NCBI RefSeq assembly: GCF_030123505.1
Contig: NZ_CP126115.1
Coordinates: 1,192,001 to 1,256,000 of the forward strand
Reading direction: 5' to 3'
DNA from: Neobacillus sp. YX16
GTDB lineage: Bacteria; Bacillota; Bacilli; Bacillales; Cytobacillaceae
DNA length: 64,000 bases
Positions 44,579 to 53,515 of the stretch are shown here, in pieces. The notes beneath the pieces are model-generated. The model did no database searches and had not been told where the DNA came from. It saw only the letters and a program-made list of their open reading frames with translations. How positions within the stretch are numbered: position 1 is the stretch's first letter; every line of letters starts with the position of its first letter. A program made the position numbers and the translations under genes.

Positions 44579-45132
44579 ACGAAGAATTTTTTTCTGACTA
44601 TAAAAATTTTATTGTTGCACCGGTCGATGAAAAGCTAAATGGTAAAGAATCATTTGATCCAAAAAATTACTCTTCACATTATATCATGACACTGTCTATT
44701 TTTAATTCGCGTATAACAAATTGGAAAGATGCTAGTAGATTTGATATAGATATTGACAAAAGTATTAAAACAGTTCTGAAGGAATTTAATATAAAGCACC
44801 ATGAAAAGTACCATCTTCAATTACTTGAATTAGATAGATTTAAAAACTATTTTGTATTGGCTCTTTCCTCAAAAACAAAAATTGAAACAAAGGAAGAAAA
44901 TGACAGTATATCTTTTATTGTTGATAGAATGCTAACAAACCCTTTTTATGTTGGACAAGGATGGTTCAACTTAATTGGTGAAAAAGGAAGAATATCACGT
45001 AAGCTCTTTTGTTGTTCTTTTATGAAATATGTAATAGAGAACCAAGATCCCTTAAGAAAAGACAAAAAATTAGGAAATGTCAGTGAATTCACTCCTAAAA
45101 ATGATGAGATTAAGCTTGTAAAAAATCTCTAA
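44575..45132 (+). CDS. Hypothetical protein, 185 residues
   Basis: MNEEFFSDYKNFIVAPVDEK, later FNSRITNWKDASRFDIDIDK and NPFYVGQGWFNLIGEKGRIS. No signal peptide or membrane segment; Lys-rich C-terminus. AGAAGG is 8 nt before the ATG. I do not recognise the family. It may have been the second gene after the truncated frame that overlaps it. No obvious terminator until 45241. Confidence 0.6.
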   Translation: MNEEFFSDYKNFIVAPVDEKLNGKESFDPKNYSSHYIMTLSIFNSRITNWKDASRFDIDIDKSIKTVLKEFNIKHHEKYHLQLLELDRFKNYFVLALSSKTKIETKEENDSISFIVDRMLTNPFYVGQGWFNLIGEKGRISRKLFCCSFMKYVIENQDPLRKDKKLGNVSEFTPKNDEIKLVKNL

Positions 45133-45240
45133 AAAAAGTAACACAGCTACCTTACAATTGGACTTTTTGAAGCAAAAATGGGCAAAGCTAGAGAAAGGAA
45201 AGTTTATTTTTAAAGGTACATGAAGTAGCATAAATAACAT

Positions 45241-45276
45241 GCACCCATTCGACTTGATGAATGGGTGCTGTTTTTT
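45241..45276 (+). terminator. Terminator of the 44.6-kb gene
   Basis: GCACCCATTC / GAATGGGTGC 10-bp perfect stem, 8-nt loop, TG then TTTTTT. Confidence 0.85.
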
Positions 45277-45568
45277 CATTAAAGGTCCTCATTAGAAGTT
45301 TTGCAAATATAGCTTTTAAGAAGCCGTAGCAAGATAATTTAAGTGTAACTGGAAAGGGTAGCCAAGTATCTGATATCCTTAAAATGATAGAGATCATTTT
45401 GAAAATGAAACAGTATGAGAGTCTTAGTCCCAATACTGTATTTACATATTGGATAGAAAAATCTATTTTGTGCTATTTATAATTATTTTTAATTTTTAAA
45501 TTATTCCTTTTATGGCTATAATAGGAAATGGCAAACGTAAACACTAATAAAGAATAGAGGAGGCAATT
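45277..45568 (+). other. Intergenic region upstream of the VOC gene
   Basis: No gene. A perfect AAAATGAT-AGAG-ATCATTTT hairpin lies near 45382-45401 without a T-run. TATAAT at 45517-45522, ~50 nt before the VOC gene, is a likely -10 without a clear -35. Confidence 0.35.
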
Positions 45569-45964
45569 ATGGGTAGATTAGTTCATTTTGAAATTCATGT
45601 GAGTGACATGGACCGGGCAAAGAAGTTTTATGGAGAGGTATTTGGATGGTCCTTTCAAGATTATAGTGAGTATGCTGGAATGCCTTACTTTGGTGCAGTG
45701 ACTGGAGATGAAAATGAGCCTGGAATCAATGGAGCATTGATGCAGCGTCAAAGTGCAGCGCCGGAAGCTAACCAAGCTTTAAATGGATTTGCTTGTACAA
45801 TGGGTGTGGAAAATTACGACGCAGTCGAAGCTAAGATTATTGAGAATGGCGGCAGTGTGGCAATGCCAAAATATGCTCTTCCAGGAATGGCTTGGCAAGG
45901 ATATTATATTGATACTGAAGGAAACATATTCGGAATTCATCAACCCGATGCTAATGCAAAGTAG
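45569..45964 (+). CDS. VOC (glyoxalase/bleomycin resistance) family protein
   Basis: 131 residues. MGRLVHFEIHVSDMDRAKKF and YGEVFGWSFQDY are the first beta-alpha-beta repeat; YYIDTEGNIFGIHQPD is the conserved end of the second. Metal ligands would be His7-type, Glu and the late residues of the VOC fold. The reaction is unknown; many such proteins are of uncertain function. AGAGGAGG precedes the ATG by 6 nt. The next gene starts ~24 nt downstream, so they may be cotranscribed. Confidence 0.83.
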   Translation: MGRLVHFEIHVSDMDRAKKFYGEVFGWSFQDYSEYAGMPYFGAVTGDENEPGINGALMQRQSAAPEANQALNGFACTMGVENYDAVEAKIIENGGSVAMPKYALPGMAWQGYYIDTEGNIFGIHQPDANAK

Positions 45965-45988
45965 AATCTAAGTTGGGTGAAAAAAATC

Positions 45989-46360
45989 ATGAAATCACTA
46001 GAATCGGCAGGCATACTTGAAAAATTACGAGAATTTTGTCTATCAATGCCTGAAGCCATTGAACATATCGACGGTTTTGGTCACAATACTTTTAAAATCA
46101 ATGGAAAATCATTTGTGATATCAGGTGAAAACGAGAATGGATTCAGCCTGTCTTTCAAGTCAGACCGGGAAACGCAAGAAATATTGCTGCAGAAAGAACA
46201 TTTCTACAAAACTCCATATATTGGTCGTTACGGATGGGTTTCTATCCAAAAACCGGCTGAAGAAGACTGGGAAGAGTTGAAGGATCTACTCCAAGAAGCC
46301 TATTTACGTGCTGCACCTAAGCGCTTGGTTAAGGAATGGAATGAATTACATAAGAGATAG
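45989..46360 (+). CDS. MmcQ/YjbR-family protein
   Basis: 123 residues. LREFCLSMPEAIEHIDGFGH, NTFKINGKSFVI, and YIGRYGWVSIQKP then WEELKDLLQEAYLRAAPKRL are the MmcQ/YjbR (CyaY-like fold) pattern; these are thought to bind DNA or nucleotides. The start is uncertain: ATG at 45989 or the GTG at 45977, neither with a strong Shine-Dalgarno. Probably cotranscribed with the VOC gene. Confidence 0.75.
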   Translation: MKSLESAGILEKLREFCLSMPEAIEHIDGFGHNTFKINGKSFVISGENENGFSLSFKSDRETQEILLQKEHFYKTPYIGRYGWVSIQKPAEEDWEELKDLLQEAYLRAAPKRLVKEWNELHKR

Positions 46361-46548
46361 AGGAAGGCGGAATTTAATCTGTCTTTCTTTTTTTTGCACT
46401 AGTATTAAGAATGTGTCAGATTTTTCTACATTAAATTACATTTTAATTACAAAATCGACTGTTTTATTGTTTTTAGTCCTTTTGGAATATAAACTAGGAA
46501 TATATTAGAACTTTTAATAAATGATAGTTTCCAAGAGGAGATTTAATA

Positions 46549-47685
46549 ATGATAAAAAAATTTATTAAATATATGGTCGCTACTACTGTACTCGCAACAA
46601 CTATTCAAGCTACACCTGCATTTGCAAATCCAGAAGTACCACCTGTGACAAATGGACAAATCGATGCTATGGAATTAAATATTGATAACTTTGAAACAAA
46701 GATTCAGCAATTGGACAATGGAATCGCTTTATCCATGGAGAAGAGTCAAATACTAAATGAAAAAATTGTCACACAACAAGGAAAAATTAAAGAAACAGAG
46801 ATTCAAATAATAAAAGCTGACGAGGATTTTGCTAACCATAAAGAGATTTATTCAGAGAGATTAAAGAGCATTCAGGTAAAAGGAAATCAGTCAGTCGTTA
46901 CATATGCAGAACTTTTACTTTCAGCTGGCAGCGTCTCTGAGTTTTTTAATCGTTTTACTGCTATTTCTAAAATTATTGAAAATGATAATGAATTACTTGA
47001 AGGTTTAAGAGAAAAGGAAGCAACGTTAAAACAGGCAAAGGAACAATTACAAAATCATATTAACGAATTAGAAAAGAGCAAAGTAGAATTAGCTTCAGAA
47101 CAAAAACAGATTGAAGAAAACAAAAACCAAATTCAACAAGATTTAGAAGCGGCGAAAGGCACATTAAAGGATTTAATGGCACAACAGAAGGCACAACAGG
47201 AGGCAGAACTGGCTGCCCAGCGAGCAGCATCACAAGAAACTGCTCCAGAAATTCAACAACAGTCTCAAACGCAAGCTTCAGAAGTTGCAAAAGCATCAAC
47301 ACCATCTGTTGCTGTACCCAATGTGACAAATTCTGCAACAGCCAATAGTGTTATTGCCACTGCTAAACAGTATTTGGGTGTTCCTTACGTTTGGGGTGGA
47401 TCAACGCCAAGCGGGTTTGATTGTTCTGGATTTACATCATATGTGTATCGTTCTGTTGGCATTAGTCTTCCAAGAACTTCTCGTGCGCAGCAAAATGTCG
47501 GAACAAGAATTTCTCTAAGTCAAGTACAGCCTGGAGATTTAGTTTTCAGGGGTTCTCCTGCTTATCATGTTGGAATTTATATTGGGGGAGGACAATATAT
47601 CCATGCTCCTCAAACGGGTGATGTCGTGAAGATTGCTCCATTTAATCCGTCTAAATTTTCAACGGCATCTAGAGTCTTACAGTAG
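46549..47685 (+). CDS. Secreted NlpC/P60 peptidoglycan hydrolase with coiled-coil domain
   Basis: 378 residues. Signal peptide (~residues 1-26, ending ATPAFA). Residues ~35-230 are a long coiled coil of the PcsB/CwlO kind (LLSAGSVSEFFNRFTAISKI is its typical break). After a Gln/Ala/Ser linker the NlpC/P60 catalytic domain starts at ~265: GVPYVWGGSTPSGFDCSGFT (Cys nucleophile), YHVGIYIGGGQYIHAPQTG (His and the third polar residue). It cleaves D-gamma-glutamyl-diaminopimelate bonds in peptidoglycan and is likely held by FtsEX-like control through the coiled coil. AAGAGGAG is 8 nt before the ATG. Confidence 0.92.
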   Translation: MIKKFIKYMVATTVLATTIQATPAFANPEVPPVTNGQIDAMELNIDNFETKIQQLDNGIALSMEKSQILNEKIVTQQGKIKETEIQIIKADEDFANHKEIYSERLKSIQVKGNQSVVTYAELLLSAGSVSEFFNRFTAISKIIENDNELLEGLREKEATLKQAKEQLQNHINELEKSKVELASEQKQIEENKNQIQQDLEAAKGTLKDLMAQQKAQQEAELAAQRAASQETAPEIQQQSQTQASEVAKASTPSVAVPNVTNSATANSVIATAKQYLGVPYVWGGSTPSGFDCSGFTSYVYRSVGISLPRTSRAQQNVGTRISLSQVQPGDLVFRGSPAYHVGIYIGGGQYIHAPQTGDVVKIAPFNPSKFSTASRVLQ

Positions 47686-47723
47686 GTTCAAAGATTTTAA
47701 CGAATTTATTAATATTAAATTAG

Positions 47724-47757
47724 AAGGCAACTAACCCTGATGGGCGTTGCCTTTTTT
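47724..47757 (+). terminator. Terminator of the NlpC/P60 gene
   Basis: AAGGCAAC / GTTGCCTT stem, 14-nt loop, TTTTT tail. Confidence 0.85.
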
Positions 47758-47815
47758 CTTGTTTCTTTTTAAGAAAAACCTCTAAGAACATTTATAAAAT
47801 GAGGGTACACCATTG

Positions 47816-47844
47816 TTTACAAAAAAATGAAAAAGTGAGATAAT
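47816..47844 (+). promoter_or_regulatory. Promoter with a leader peptide and terminator ahead of the ABC-F gene
   Basis: TTTACA (47816-47821), 17-bp spacer, GATAAT (47839-47844). About 30 nt on, GGGGGAAAG precedes the six-codon ORF MEPTNC (47876-47896), and a strong terminator lies at 48146. This promoter-leader peptide-terminator order resembles the attenuation leaders of ABC-F resistance genes, but the 260-bp repeat between the terminator and the gene makes the link uncertain. Confidence 0.5.
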
Positions 47845-48145
47845 ATAGAAAATTTCGAAGGGGGAAAGTAAGTTTATGGAACCAACTAATTGCTAATATT
47901 AATTCATTTGAAAATTAATATGGATTTTGTAATGAGTGTCAATCCACCTATAAAACGTAGGTTTATTTGTTATGCTCTTATGGAATTATGGCAATTTAGA
48001 AGGTAACTTACTTTACTGAATCGAGATAATTATTTGTTTGAAGTACTCCTCCGTTTTTTGAGAGGTGTGTAGGCATAACTATGCGCTTATTTAACATGCG
48101 TATTTTCCTAAACTACTTTAAATAAATGATATCCAATGATTATGT
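47845..48145 (+). other. Leader region with no gene except a six-codon ORF
   Basis: The MEPTNC mini-ORF is at 47876-47896. The sequence from there to the hairpin at 48146 is AT-rich with scattered stops in all frames; I see no further gene or known RNA. Confidence 0.35.
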
Positions 48146-48181
48146 AGACCGTAAGAAGAATTATCTTCTTATGGTCTTTTT
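48146..48181 (+). terminator. Terminator/attenuator hairpin
   Basis: 14-bp stem AGACCGTAAGAAGA / TCTTCTTATGGTCT (one wobble), ATTA loop, TTTT tail. Confidence 0.85.
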
Positions 48182-48187
48182 AATTTT

Positions 48188-48447
48188 GGCTGTGTTAAGG
48201 AAAATATTGATTTTAAACTAAGTTGATTTGTGCGGAAGGCGCGAGACTCCTCGAAAATGCTATCGCATTTTCTTCGGGCGTGGGCAATTTCGAGGGAGTA
48301 AATCAATGTCCTGCAGGAGGCTTCCCGAACCGCCTGCGGAAAGCGAAGCGCCTCGTGACAGGCGGAGAGACGTCCTGTCACTGCGGTGATTATTCAAAGA
48401 AGCTTTCCTTAGTGGAGCACAAATCAACGGGCTAATTTAACACAGCC
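48188..48447. mobile_element. GC-rich 260-bp element with inverted ends (MITE-like)
   Basis: Perfect terminal inverted repeats GGCTGTGTTAA (48188-48198) and TTAACACAGCC (48437-48447). Inside each end lie TTGATTT and AAATCAAC, and a GC-rich core with CCTGCGGAAAGCGAAGCGCC. No coding capacity. The element at 59187-59495 has the same ends and the GCGGAAAGCGAAG block. I recall closely similar sequences dispersed in many Bacillaceae genomes. It lies ~80 nt upstream of the ABC-F start. Confidence 0.75.
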
Positions 48448-48529
48448 TTTATATTAAGTAAATGCAGGTTCTTCTTTGCCTTGTCCATAAAATGCATAAC
48501 TTAGATTATGGATGAAAGAAGGAGATTTT

Positions 48530-50437
48530 ATGTTAGAACTGAAATTACATGGCGTTAAGAAATTTATGGAAGCCACCCTTGTGGTTAAAAATATTACGTT
48601 TGAGGCTTATGAAGGAGAGAAGGTTGGAATCGTGGGGGCCAACGGCAGCGGCAAGAGCACAATTCTTAAACTAATCGCTGGAATTGAGCAGATGCATTAT
48701 TATCCAGGTTACCCGCAAACCTCAAGCTATGGGTATGATGAAGGTCTGATTAACTTGCCAAGAGGAGCTACCAAGGCATACTTGGAGCAATCTCCTGTAT
48801 ATCCTCAAGGATTAAAAGTTATCGATGTTTTACACTTGGCCTTTGAGGAAATTGACATCATAGAAAATCAAATGCGTCAATTAGAAGAACAAATGAAAAC
48901 CCTGGAAGATACTGCCCTAGAAAAAGCCCTTAATAAATATAGTGATCTGGTCCAGCTATTTGAAGTAAAGGGCGGATACGAACGTGAAGAAAAAGTAAGT
49001 AAGGTCTGTACTGGTCTTCATTTTGCTGAAAGTTTTTTAAACAAAGATTTTGATTTATTAAGTGGCGGAGAAAAAACGACAGTAGTGCTTGGAAAGCTGT
49101 TGATCCATAATCCGGATATCTTGCTGCTGGATGAGCCGACCAATCATTTGGATATGGAAGCCATTGAATGGCTGGAGGGCTATCTTAGAAACTATAAAGG
49201 AATTGTCATTATCGTCGCCCATGATCGATATTTTCTCGACAATGTAGCAACTAAAATTGTAGAAATCGAAGATATGGAGTCAATTTCCTATAAAGGGAAT
49301 TACTCATCTTTTGTAAGTCAAAAAGAAGAAAATATGCGCATTCAATATGAGCATTTTAGAGAGCAGCAGAAGAAAATAAATAACATGGAAAAGACTGTTA
49401 CAAGCTTGAGAGACTGGGCGATGAGGGCTGATAATAATAAGTTCTTTAGAAGAGCAGCCAGCATACAAAAAAAGCTCGATAAAATGGAGCGAATGGATAA
49501 GCCTGTTTTTGAAAGACGAAATATGAGACTTGATTTCAAAGAAGGGCAGCGGTCTGGAAATGAAACTATTAAAGCCATTGGACTCTCAAAAAGGTATCAA
49601 GATAAGCTGATTTTTAAGGACTCAGACTTAATGATTCATTATGGTGAGAGAGTGGGGATGGTAGGTCCTAATGGAAGCGGGAAAACCACCTTTTTAAAAA
49701 TGCTATTAGGTGAAGAACAGCCTGACCAAGGTGTAGTGGAACTAGGTGCGAATGTGATGGCTGCTTACTTACCGCAGAAAATTACTTTTAAAGATGAAGA
49801 ACTCACGGTGTTGGAAGCCTTTAGAGAAGATATTTCTATCCTAGAAGGAAAAGCACGTGAATATCTGTCTAGGTTCATGTTTTATAAAAAAAGCCCATTC
49901 AAAAAAGTAAAGCATTTATCTGGTGGAGAAAGAATTAGGCTAAAGCTGGCGATGCTTTTATATCAAGACATAAATTTATTAATCCTCGATGAGCCGACGA
50001 ATCATCTTGATATTGATTCCATCGAAACCCTAGAGGAAGCGCTCGAAGATTTTAAAGGAACGATATTCTTTATTTCTCATGACAGATATTTTATTAATAA
50101 AATCGCTGAAAGAGTAATTGCATTGGAGGACCATGGTTTTAAAAGCTATCCAGGAAATTATGATTATTATAAAAGTCAGCAGCCTAAAGAAGAACCAATC
50201 GTAAATCGTGAAAAAGGTAAGAAACAAAGAATAAAATCCGAAGGTATAGACCAAGAAGAAGCAAAGTCAAATGCGCTGGCAAGGATTGAAAGTCTAGAAA
50301 AAGAAATTAAAGGTATTGATTTGTCAATGTCCCAAGACCTAATGGATTATGAGGAGCTTAATAAGCTTTATAGTAGAAAAACACACTTATGTGAAGAACT
50401 TGATTCACTAATGGAATGGTGGTTAACCAATAGTTAG
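48530..50437 (+). CDS. ABC-F family ATPase (YdiF/Uup-like, 635 residues)
   Basis: Two ABC domains: GANGSGKSTILKLIAG, LSGGEKTTVVLGKL, LLLDEPTNHLD; then GPNGSGKTTFLKMLLG, LSGGERIRLKLAML and [12 protein letters not shown]. The linker ~270-340 is a helical hairpin (ARM/PtIM region) and the C-terminal ~80 residues form a Lys/Glu-rich coiled coil (EAKSNALARIESLEKEIKGI). It should bind ribosomes and, depending on the linker, act in translation or antibiotic protection. ATG chosen behind AAGGAG (6-8 nt); an upstream ATG at 48512 precedes the Shine-Dalgarno. Possibly controlled by the upstream leader/terminator. Confidence 0.9.
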   Translation: MLELKLHGVKKFMEATLVVKNITFEAYEGEKVGIVGANGSGKSTILKLIAGIEQMHYYPGYPQTSSYGYDEGLINLPRGATKAYLEQSPVYPQGLKVIDVLHLAFEEIDIIENQMRQLEEQMKTLEDTALEKALNKYSDLVQLFEVKGGYEREEKVSKVCTGLHFAESFLNKDFDLLSGGEKTTVVLGKLLIHNPDILLLDEPTNHLDMEAIEWLEGYLRNYKGIVIIVAHDRYFLDNVATKIVEIEDMESISYKGNYSSFVSQKEENMRIQYEHFREQQKKINNMEKTVTSLRDWAMRADNNKFFRRAASIQKKLDKMERMDKPVFERRNMRLDFKEGQRSGNETIKAIGLSKRYQDKLIFKDSDLMIHYGERVGMVGPNGSGKTTFLKMLLGEEQPDQGVVELGANVMAAYLPQKITFKDEELTVLEAFREDISILEGKAREYLSRFMFYKKSPFKKVKHLSGGERIRLKLAMLLYQDINLLILDEPTNHLDIDSIETLEEALEDFKGTIFFISHDRYFINKIAERVIALEDHGFKSYPGNYDYYKSQQPKEEPIVNREKGKKQRIKSEGIDQEEAKSNALARIESLEKEIKGIDLSMSQDLMDYEELNKLYSRKTHLCEELDSLMEWWLTNS

Positions 50438-50524
50438 GAATTTGGAGGGATTTTATGAACAAGTAGAAGAAGTAGAGAAAACCCTTCCCTATCAAAACAG
50501 ACATCTGAATACAATTTTTTTGAG

Positions 50525-50548
50525 GATGAAATCTTAGATGATTTCATC
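50525..50548 (+). terminator. Hairpin after the ABC-F gene
   Basis: Perfect 9-bp GATGAAATC / GATTTCATC stem with a 6-nt loop; the tail TTCAATTTT is weak. Confidence 0.45.
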
Positions 50549-50632
50549 TTCAATTTTGGTATCTAAGAATCAACTAAACTTCAGGGTGAGCCATGTAAGT
50601 GATTTAAAATTAATTCGCATTCCTAAATAATA

Positions 50633-50641
50633 TGCTATAAT
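50633..50641 (+). promoter_or_regulatory. Extended -10 promoter of the EamA transporter gene
   Basis: TGCTATAAT with a weak -35-like TTCGCA 16 bp upstream; ~62 nt before the ATG. Confidence 0.6.
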
Positions 50642-50702
50642 AAAAAATGTTTTTAGCTCAGTTCATCTACGTTCAGACAGAAAGGTTAGGTTTATCAATA
50701 AA

Positions 50703-51614
50703 ATGTTAAAGAATAATAAAGCTTTCCTTAGTTTATTTTTAGTATCCGTTTTATGGGGTTGTAATTATCCCATTAGTGCTTTTTTGCTTCAAGGCTTTTC
50801 CCCCGTCTTTTTGTCAACCGTACGAATTTGTTTCACATCTCTTTTTCTAATCATAGTTGCAATGGTGCATAAAGGAATTAGACGACCAACTTCTTCTGAA
50901 TGGAAGCTATTACTTGGTGCTGGAATCTTTGGTACTTTGATTAATCAAACCTTCTATTTTACAGGCCTTCACCATACAACACCTGCAAATGCCTCACTAA
51001 TTATTGCTTTGGCCCCAATCGCTACGATTTTTTTAGAGCGTATTATTTTTAAAGTGAAGTTTACCTTGAAAAAAGCAACAGGTGCCCTTATCAGCTTAAT
51101 GGGTGTATTTTCGATAATCGGTGTTGCAAGTGGATCATTTGGTATTTCATGGGGCGATTTAAATATAGTAGTAGCGATGCTCTGTTTGTCTATTAGTCTC
51201 TTATTTATTCGAGCGTTATCAAAAACCTTGAACACTTACATCATTACTATTTATTCGACGGTTCTTGGAAGTGTATTAATGATTCCGGCAGCCGGCGTCG
51301 AAGGAATTGTAAGTGGAACAGTTATAAGTGATTCCATGATTATGTGGTTTTTATTGATTTCTGCCGGTATCCTTGCACAAGGAATTGCTGGTTTTTGGTG
51401 GAATAAAGGTGTCTCCGAAGTTGGTGCGGGTACGGCATCCATGTTCATGAACGTTCAACCTTTTGTCGCCATTCTTGCTTCCCATTTTATTTTAGGGGAT
51501 CCCATTCTAGTTAGCCAAATTCTTGGTGGAATATTAGTTTTACTTGGAGTGTTTATTGCAAATATGCCATCAGGGAAAACTGAAATGGTTATGGAACCAA
51601 ATAAAGGTTTATAA
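50703..51614 (+). CDS. EamA/DMT-family transporter
   Basis: 303 residues with ten hydrophobic segments in two EamA halves: LFLVSVLWGCNYPISAFLLQ opens the first, and ISAGILAQGIAGFWWNKGVS followed by MNVQPFVAILASHFILGDPI is the second. These proteins usually export metabolites or amino acids. The Shine-Dalgarno is weak (AGAAAGG, far upstream), so the start is by ATG position and the first helix. Monocistronic, with a promoter at 50633 and a terminator at 51640. Confidence 0.85.
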   Translation: MLKNNKAFLSLFLVSVLWGCNYPISAFLLQGFSPVFLSTVRICFTSLFLIIVAMVHKGIRRPTSSEWKLLLGAGIFGTLINQTFYFTGLHHTTPANASLIIALAPIATIFLERIIFKVKFTLKKATGALISLMGVFSIIGVASGSFGISWGDLNIVVAMLCLSISLLFIRALSKTLNTYIITIYSTVLGSVLMIPAAGVEGIVSGTVISDSMIMWFLLISAGILAQGIAGFWWNKGVSEVGAGTASMFMNVQPFVAILASHFILGDPILVSQILGGILVLLGVFIANMPSGKTEMVMEPNKGL

Positions 51615-51639
51615 AAAAGAAAAAGGCAATCTTAAAACT

Positions 51640-51680
51640 AAAGAAGGAGAAGCATGGATTATTGCTTTTCCTTCTTTTTT
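51640..51680 (+). terminator. Terminator of the EamA gene
   Basis: 15-bp stem AAAGAAGGAGAAGCA / TGCTTTTCCTTCTTT with one wobble pair, followed by T-run. Confidence 0.88.
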
Positions 51681-51881
51681 ATTATCTAGAGCCTGCAAAA
51701 ATATATGTCATTCATTTTTATTTCACCCTATTTTTAAAAAATTCGAACATCCATTAAATAGAGTTAACGATAAATATTGCATTTAGGGGTAAAATAAAGA
51801 AGAAAAACGTATAGTATAATCCAATCAGAAAACATGTAAATTTATGAAACTGACTAATTGTAATAGGAAAAGGAGGATACG

Positions 51882-53348
51882 ATGACAAAAGACGTAAGTG
51901 AAATAGGATGGAACTTTGATAATAGTTATGCTCGTTTGCCGAAGGTATTTTTCAACAGCCAAAACCCAACACCAGCAGCTTCACCTAAGATTGCTATTTT
52001 TAACAAATCATTGGCGACGTCTCTAGGTTTAGACGTAAAGAACTTGCAAAGTGAAGAAGGGGCAGCGGTGTTTGCTGGGAACAAAATACCTGATGGTGCT
52101 TCCCCTCTTGCACAAGCATATGCGGGACACCAATTTGGGCATTTTACAATGTTAGGCGACGGTCGAGCGGTGCTTCTTGGAGAACAGATAACACCCACAG
52201 GTGAGCGATTTGATATCCAGCTTAAGGGTTCAGGAAGAACGCCATACTCCCGCGGCGGCGATGGCCGGGCAGCACTGGGACCAATGCTGCGTGAATATAT
52301 TATCTCCGAAGCGATGCATGGTTTAGGCATTCCTACCACACGTAGTTTAGCAGTGGTGACATCCGGAGAAGAAATAGCCCGTGAATCTTATTTAGCTGGT
52401 GCTATTCTGACCCGAGTGGGTGCTAGTCATCTGCGTGTTGGTACCTTTCAGTATGCTGCAAGATGGGGCAACGAGGATGAACTTCGGGAGCTGGCAGACT
52501 ATGCAATAAAACGCCATTATCCTAAAATTGAAGGTGTTGAGAACCAATATCTCTCGTTTCTTCAGGAAGTGATTAAGCGTCAAGCAATGCTAATTGCGAA
52601 ATGGCAGTTGGTTGGCTTTATTCACGGGGTAATGAATACCGATAACATGACGATTAGTGGAGAAACCATTGACTATGGACCTTGTGCCTTTATGGATACC
52701 TATGATCCGGCTACTGTGTTCAGCTCCATTGACAGAGAAGGCCGCTATGCTTATGGGAATCAACCGAATATTGGTGTCTGGAATTTAGCAAGGTTAGCTG
52801 AAGCTCTCCTGCCGCTCCTGCATGAGGATCAGGAAGAGGCAGTTACACTCGCACAAGATAAGCTCTCCGACTTTGCAGAATTATTTGAATCGAATTGGCT
52901 CGAGGGAATGAGAGCCAAATTAGGATTATTTAATGAGGAGGAACAAGATAAGCCCCTTATTAAAGACCTGCTAGAAATGATGCAGAAGCACCGTGCTGAC
53001 TATACGAACACATTTAGAGCTTTATCTTTGGATAAACCAGAGGAAACCATTCTGCAGGGAACAACAGAATTCACACAGTGGCTAGAACGGTGGCAGGCAA
53101 GACGAGGCAGGCAGCAGGAATCAAAGGACTCTTCCACTCAATTAATGAGGAACAGTAATCCTGCGGTAATACCTCGGAACCACCGTGTAGAAGAGGCACT
53201 GGAAGCAGCGAATAATGGAGATTATAGTGTGATGGAGAGGCTTCTTGGGGTCCTATCCAATCCATATGCGTACTCTCCAAATCAAATAGATTACACTATT
53301 CTGCCAGCGCCATCACCTCGTCCATATCGAACCTTCTGCGGAACTTGA
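51882..53348 (+). CDS. selO: Protein adenylyltransferase SelO (YdiU)
   Basis: 488 residues of the SelO pseudokinase family, which AMPylates proteins. Visible motifs: [20 protein letters not shown], the basic [40 protein letters not shown] (catalytic N-T-D-N and DYGP) and FMDTYDP. The C-terminus ends TFCGT, with Cys in the place of the selenocysteine of eukaryotic SelO. AGGAGG lies 6 nt before the ATG. A 13-codon frame (ATG at 51844) ends over the selO start as ATGA; its own ribosome binding site is poor. Confidence 0.95.
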   Translation: MTKDVSEIGWNFDNSYARLPKVFFNSQNPTPAASPKIAIFNKSLATSLGLDVKNLQSEEGAAVFAGNKIPDGASPLAQAYAGHQFGHFTMLGDGRAVLLGEQITPTGERFDIQLKGSGRTPYSRGGDGRAALGPMLREYIISEAMHGLGIPTTRSLAVVTSGEEIARESYLAGAILTRVGASHLRVGTFQYAARWGNEDELRELADYAIKRHYPKIEGVENQYLSFLQEVIKRQAMLIAKWQLVGFIHGVMNTDNMTISGETIDYGPCAFMDTYDPATVFSSIDREGRYAYGNQPNIGVWNLARLAEALLPLLHEDQEEAVTLAQDKLSDFAELFESNWLEGMRAKLGLFNEEEQDKPLIKDLLEMMQKHRADYTNTFRALSLDKPEETILQGTTEFTQWLERWQARRGRQQESKDSSTQLMRNSNPAVIPRNHRVEEALEAANNGDYSVMERLLGVLSNPYAYSPNQIDYTILPAPSPRPYRTFCGT

Positions 53349-53366
53349 GAAAGCTAAATTACAAAG

Positions 53367-53396
53367 CAAAAGCCTTTCAGCTGAAGGGCTTTTTTT
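53367..53396 (+). terminator. Terminator of selO
   Basis: 14-bp stem AAAAGCCTTTCAGC / GCTGAAGGGCTTTT with one wobble, TTTTT tail. Confidence 0.88.
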
Positions 53397-53515
53397 CCTT
53401 CAATGGAATCTATCGATTATAAAAAGAGAAACAATCCGTTAAAAACTATTGAAAATATTTCCAGTACCCTTATAGTAGATAATAGATAAATAATAGATTC
53501 TACGGGGGTATATAG

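Noticed and set aside
46308..46508. 66-codon ORF overlapping the YjbR-type gene end
   Set aside because: Wrong frame of a supported gene and no ribosome binding site.
48223..48435. ORFs on both strands within the 260-bp GC-rich element
   Set aside because: They lie in the repeat, lack ribosome binding sites and do not resemble transposases.
51544..51786. 80-codon ORF at the end of the EamA gene
   Set aside because: It runs through the terminator hairpin and has no start signals.
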